Source: JBBRFH01 sp038224615 (GTDB taxonomy: Bacteria; Planctomycetota; Phycisphaerae; Tepidisphaerales; Tepidisphaeraceae). Taken from it: 21,977 bases of DNA. The number at the start of each line of letters is the position of its first letter. Within the stretch, counting starts at the first letter, position 1. The position numbers and the translations under genes are program-made. Below the pieces are notes generated by a model. It worked only from the letters and a program-made list of their open reading frames with translations. It searched no databases and had not been told where the DNA came from. Shown here one piece after another: positions 19,153 to 21,977 of this stretch. The stretch lies in contig JBBRFH010000014.1 in the NCBI GenBank assembly GCA_038224615.1, forward strand, positions 1 through 21,977, given 5' to 3'.

Positions 19153-21977
19153 CTACCCCGCCGTCGCGGGACGGGCTTCGGTCGGGCGCGTCGTCGTCGC
19201 TCGCGCAATCTCTGCGCCGCCGACCAGAAGCAGCGGCGAGGCGATCGCGACCGACGAGTACGTGCCGACCAGGATGCCCAGCAGCATCGCGAACGCGAAG
19301 CCGTGGATGCCCTCGCCGCCGATCACGTACATGACGAGCATGATCACGATCGAAGTGCCGCCTGTCAGCAGGGTTCGGCTGAAGGTCTGGTTGATCGAAT
19401 CGTTGATCGTCTGGCGACTGAGGACGCCGAACTTTCCGCGGTTTTCGCGGATACGGTCGAAGACGACGACGGTGTCGTTCATCGAGTAACCGACGACCGT
19501 CAGCACCGCCGCGACCAGCGTGAGGTCGATGCGGAACGGCTTGATCAGCAGCACCTTCTCGAACAGCGCGAGCTGGCCTACATAATGGCTAAGCCCGATG
19601 GCGGCGATGACGAACAGGCCGTCGTGGACGCACGCGACGACGGTGGCGGTGCCGAACTTGAGGTTGCCAAACCGCGCCCAGATGTACGCCATGATGCCGA
19701 GGATCGACATCGACAGCGCCATCACCGTGTTCCACTTCGCCTCGTCGGCGACCTGCGCGTTGAAGCTGGTGACGCCCTTGAGTTGCGGAGGATTGCCGAC
19801 GGCATCCTTGACGATCTGCCACGCCGGGCCTGCCAGCGAGGTCTGCCACGCCTGCAGCGCGGTGGCGTTCGACTCGCTGTAGACGTAACGCGGGTCGCTG
19901 AAGAGCACGACGGCGCGGGTATTGTCGGCGTTGAGCGACTGCACCTCGACGCGCTCCGGGCGGGTGTCATTGGACTCCAGGCCCTTGCGCTGGTCGATGC
20001 GGGTGCGGATGTCCTTGGCCGACAGCGGGGGATCGAGGTGATCGAGCACGATCGCCAGTCCGCCGACGTGACCTTGCGTGATGTACTGCGGCACGTCGCT
20101 GACGTGCGACTGGATCGATTCGATCGGGAAAACGTGCCGGTTGGCGGCGGCGGTGTAGTCGTCGGCGATGCCGGTGAACTTGCTCGGCTGGGCGATCTCC
20201 AGCTTGTCGCCAAGGCCGGCGATGATCGCGGTCTGCACGGCGCGGGTGTCGGTCGTCGGGGTCGAGATTTCGTACTCACGCCCTTCGTTGCCGATCGCCA
20301 CGACTCGCGGCGAGGCGAGCTGTTCAGGGTGCTGCTGGTTGATCTTGTCGACCATTTCCTGCACCTGCTCGCGCGGCATCTTGTTGGATTCCTTCAGCGA
20401 AACGCGCACCGCGCTGCCGCCGGAGAACTCGATGTCAAACGCCTGGTTCTGGTTCCACTTCACCCCGAACGCCAAGAGGCCCAGGCCGATGAAGATGCCG
20501 CTGAACGCGATGAACGCCCACGACCATTTGATCCAGTCGATTCGTGGGGTGAGCATCTGGTTCCACTTCGGGAACGTGCGCGGCAGCGAGCTGAGGTCCT
20601 TCACGTGCCACTTGTCGACCATGATGCCGAACATCGTGCGGGTGATGAACAGTGCGGTGAACAGCGAGGTGACGATACCGATGAGCAGCGTCAGGCCGAA
20701 CCCGCGAACTTCTTCGGAGCCGAAAGCGAAGAGGAAGACCGACGAGATGGCGGTCGTCACCTGTCCGTCGAGGATGGCACTGAAGGCGCGGTCGTACGCG
20801 TTGCGCAGCGCCATCTTGAGCGAGAGCCCGCGGGCCTGTTCTTCGCGCAATCGCTCGAAGATCAGCACGTTGGCGTCGACGGCCATTGCGACCGACAGCA
20901 CCACGCCGGCGATGCCGGGCAGGGTGAACGTCGCGTTGATGGCGGCCATGCAGCCGACGATCAGCACCAGGTTCACCATCACCGCCAGGAACGCCACAAA
21001 GCCGCTCAGGTAGTAGTAGACCGTGAGGAAGATGAAGACGATCACCAGCGCCGCCACGCACGAAATCAAGCCGGCCTTGAGGTTGTCCGAGCCGAGCTGC
21101 GGGCCAATGAAAATTTCGCTGATCGGCTCATCGGTGAGCTGCGCCGGCAGCGAGCCGGCGGAGAGCGTGTCGACGAGGTAGTCGAGTTCCTGCTTGCTGA
21201 AGCCCCCTTCACCGCCGGTGATGATGCCGCTCCCGTAGATGGGCTTGTCCGGAAGCGATGGGGCGCTGATGAGCTTGTCGTCCAGCAGCATCGCGAGCTG
21301 ATAGATGCGTCCTTCGCGGCGGACCCAGCGGCCGGTGAGTTCGCCGAACAGCTTGGCGCCTTGCGCATCGAAGCTGAAGTTGACCGCCGGCGCGCCCCAC
21401 TCGTCGCGACCGGCGCTGGCGTTGCTGAGGGCCCACTGCGGCAGGCCTTCGCCGTTCACCATCGAGTGGTCGGGGGTGATGTGGCACAGGACGTACAGCT
21501 TGCTGTTGTAGCTTTCGCCGAAGCTACCGATCTCTTGCGGGCGGGCCGATTCAAACCAGCGAAGCTGGTCGCCCGGCTCCGGGCGCGGGCCGTTGTCGTG
21601 CAGGCGCTTCTGCCACATGGCGTATTCGGTCTGCGGAATGTCCGACGCGAGGATGCGGAAGCTGAGCACGCCCGAGCCGCGCAGTTTGAACTTCAGGTCC
21701 GAGGCGTCGTCGAGCGAGTCGCGAACCTTGTTGTACTCGGCCTGGGCGCTGATGAAGTTGTCGATCGCTGCCAGGCGGGCCGGGGAATCGACGAAGCGGT
21801 CCTTGATCGACTTGAGCTTGGCGGCGCGGGCGTCGGCACTGTTGAGTTCCAACGCCGTCTCGATGGCGCTGACGGTGAGATTCGTGTCCTGCAACCTCGA
21901 CTGCAGCGGCTCGTACTTGATTCGGGCGGCGGCGGCGGCCTGCGGGTCTTTGCGGGCACGGGCAGACTTGATCTCGT
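19153..21977 (-). CDS. secDF: Fused protein-export membrane protein SecD-SecF, N-terminus beyond window
   Basis: SecDF uses the proton gradient to help SecYEG complete translocation of exported proteins. The visible 940 or so codons end at a TAG at 19153; the frame is open to the right edge, so the start is missing. The first visible part is an Ala/Arg/Lys-rich helical stretch. The SecD periplasmic domain follows (VNFSFDAQGAKLFGELTGRW, MLLDDKLISAPSLPDKPIYG, SAGSLPAQL), then the SecD membrane signature AMAVDANVLIFERLREE, with the conserved Asp. The SecF half starts at NQAFDIEFSGGSAVRVSL and carries VGYSMNDTVVVFDRIRENRG and the final helices. The region between SecF helix 1 and the rest is unusually long (about 200 residues, from MPREQVQEMVDKINQ to VTSFNAQVADEAKW), so the SecF periplasmic domain is enlarged. 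Fusion of the two subunits occurs in several phyla, including planctomycetes. Confidence 0.95.
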   Translation of the reverse strand, partial: EIKSARARKDPQAAAAARIKYEPLQSRLQDTNLTVSAIETALELNSADARAAKLKSIKDRFVDSPARLAAIDNFISAQAEYNKVRDSLDDASDLKFKLRGSGVLSFRILASDIPQTEYAMWQKRLHDNGPRPEPGDQLRWFESARPQEIGSFGESYNSKLYVLCHITPDHSMVNGEGLPQWALSNASAGRDEWGAPAVNFSFDAQGAKLFGELTGRWVRREGRIYQLAMLLDDKLISAPSLPDKPIYGSGIITGGEGGFSKQELDYLVDTLSAGSLPAQLTDEPISEIFIGPQLGSDNLKAGLISCVAALVIVFIFLTVYYYLSGFVAFLAVMVNLVLIVGCMAAINATFTLPGIAGVVLSVAMAVDANVLIFERLREEQARGLSLKMALRNAYDRAFSAILDGQVTTAISSVFLFAFGSEEVRGFGLTLLIGIVTSLFTALFITRTMFGIMVDKWHVKDLSSLPRTFPKWNQMLTPRIDWIKWSWAFIAFSGIFIGLGLLAFGVKWNQNQAFDIEFSGGSAVRVSLKESNKMPREQVQEMVDKINQQHPEQLASPRVVAIGNEGREYEISTPTTDTRAVQTAIIAGLGDKLEIAQPSKFTGIADDYTAAANRHVFPIESIQSHVSDVPQYITQGHVGGLAIVLDHLDPPLSAKDIRTRIDQRKGLESNDTRPERVEVQSLNADNTRAVVLFSDPRYVYSESNATALQAWQTSLAGPAWQIVKDAVGNPPQLKGVTSFNAQVADEAKWNTVMALSMSILGIMAYIWARFGNLKFGTATVVACVHDGLFVIAAIGLSHYVGQLALFEKVLLIKPFRIDLTLVAAVLTVVGYSMNDTVVVFDRIRENRGKFGVLSRQTINDSINQTFSRTLLTGGTSIVIMLVMYVIGGEGIHGFAFAMLLGILVGTYSSVAIASPLLLVGGAEIARATTTRPTEARPATAG

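Noticed and set aside
1..21977. CRISPR arrays, tRNA/rRNA genes, integrase or transposase genes, riboswitches
   Set aside because: I looked for regularly spaced repeats, cloverleaf structures and recognisable recombinase motifs and found none. All repeats seen are palindromic, not spaced arrays.

Overview
The window is high-GC, gene-dense bacterial DNA with most genes on the minus strand. A fused SecD-SecF protein, weak Shine-Dalgarno signals before most genes, long antisense open frames and many families of short palindromic repeats suggest a planctomycete, possibly of the Phycisphaerae. That placement is inference from style, not from a marker gene.

Layout. 1-2457 (-) is the N-terminal 819 codons of carB, which runs off the left edge and carries two palindromic repeats translated in frame. 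2715-3482 (+) is sdhB, followed by a doubtful small ORF and a YmdB-type metallophosphoesterase (3789-4637, +). A perfect 23-bp inverted repeat separates it from a convergent small HD-domain (p)ppGpp-hydrolase-like protein (4714-5193, -). 5297-5981 (-) holds two overlapping small genes that resemble an RNase-type toxin and a partner. sucC (6030-7205, -) follows. 7414-8506 (-) is a group of small stress-type genes: a DUF2383/PA2169-like four-helix protein, a DUF1328 membrane peptide and an entericidin-like lipoprotein. 8821-9497 (+) has two small ORFs.

9672-16934 (-) is the main accessory block. In transcription order it has a glycoside-hydrolase/GT2 fusion, an ABC exporter, and two tandem paralogous glycosyltransferases with a 4-bp overlap. 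It looks like a pathway for making and exporting a glycan or glycolipid. Between the ABC gene and the glycosyltransferase pair sits a compact 469-bp unit: one GxxExxY (PD-(D/E)XK-like) gene bounded by 30-bp inverted repeats matching at 29 of 30 positions. I consider this the most interesting object in the window.

17010-17790 has no credible gene but contains repeats and hairpins. 17791-18744 (-) encodes a membrane-anchored protein with two LysM domains. 19153-21977 (-) is secDF, which runs off the right edge.

Across the window there are about nine distinct short inverted-repeat families, in terminator positions, in intergenic DNA, at the end of the ABC gene and inside carB. This genome appears heavily colonised by non-autonomous palindromic elements, some of which have become protein sequence.
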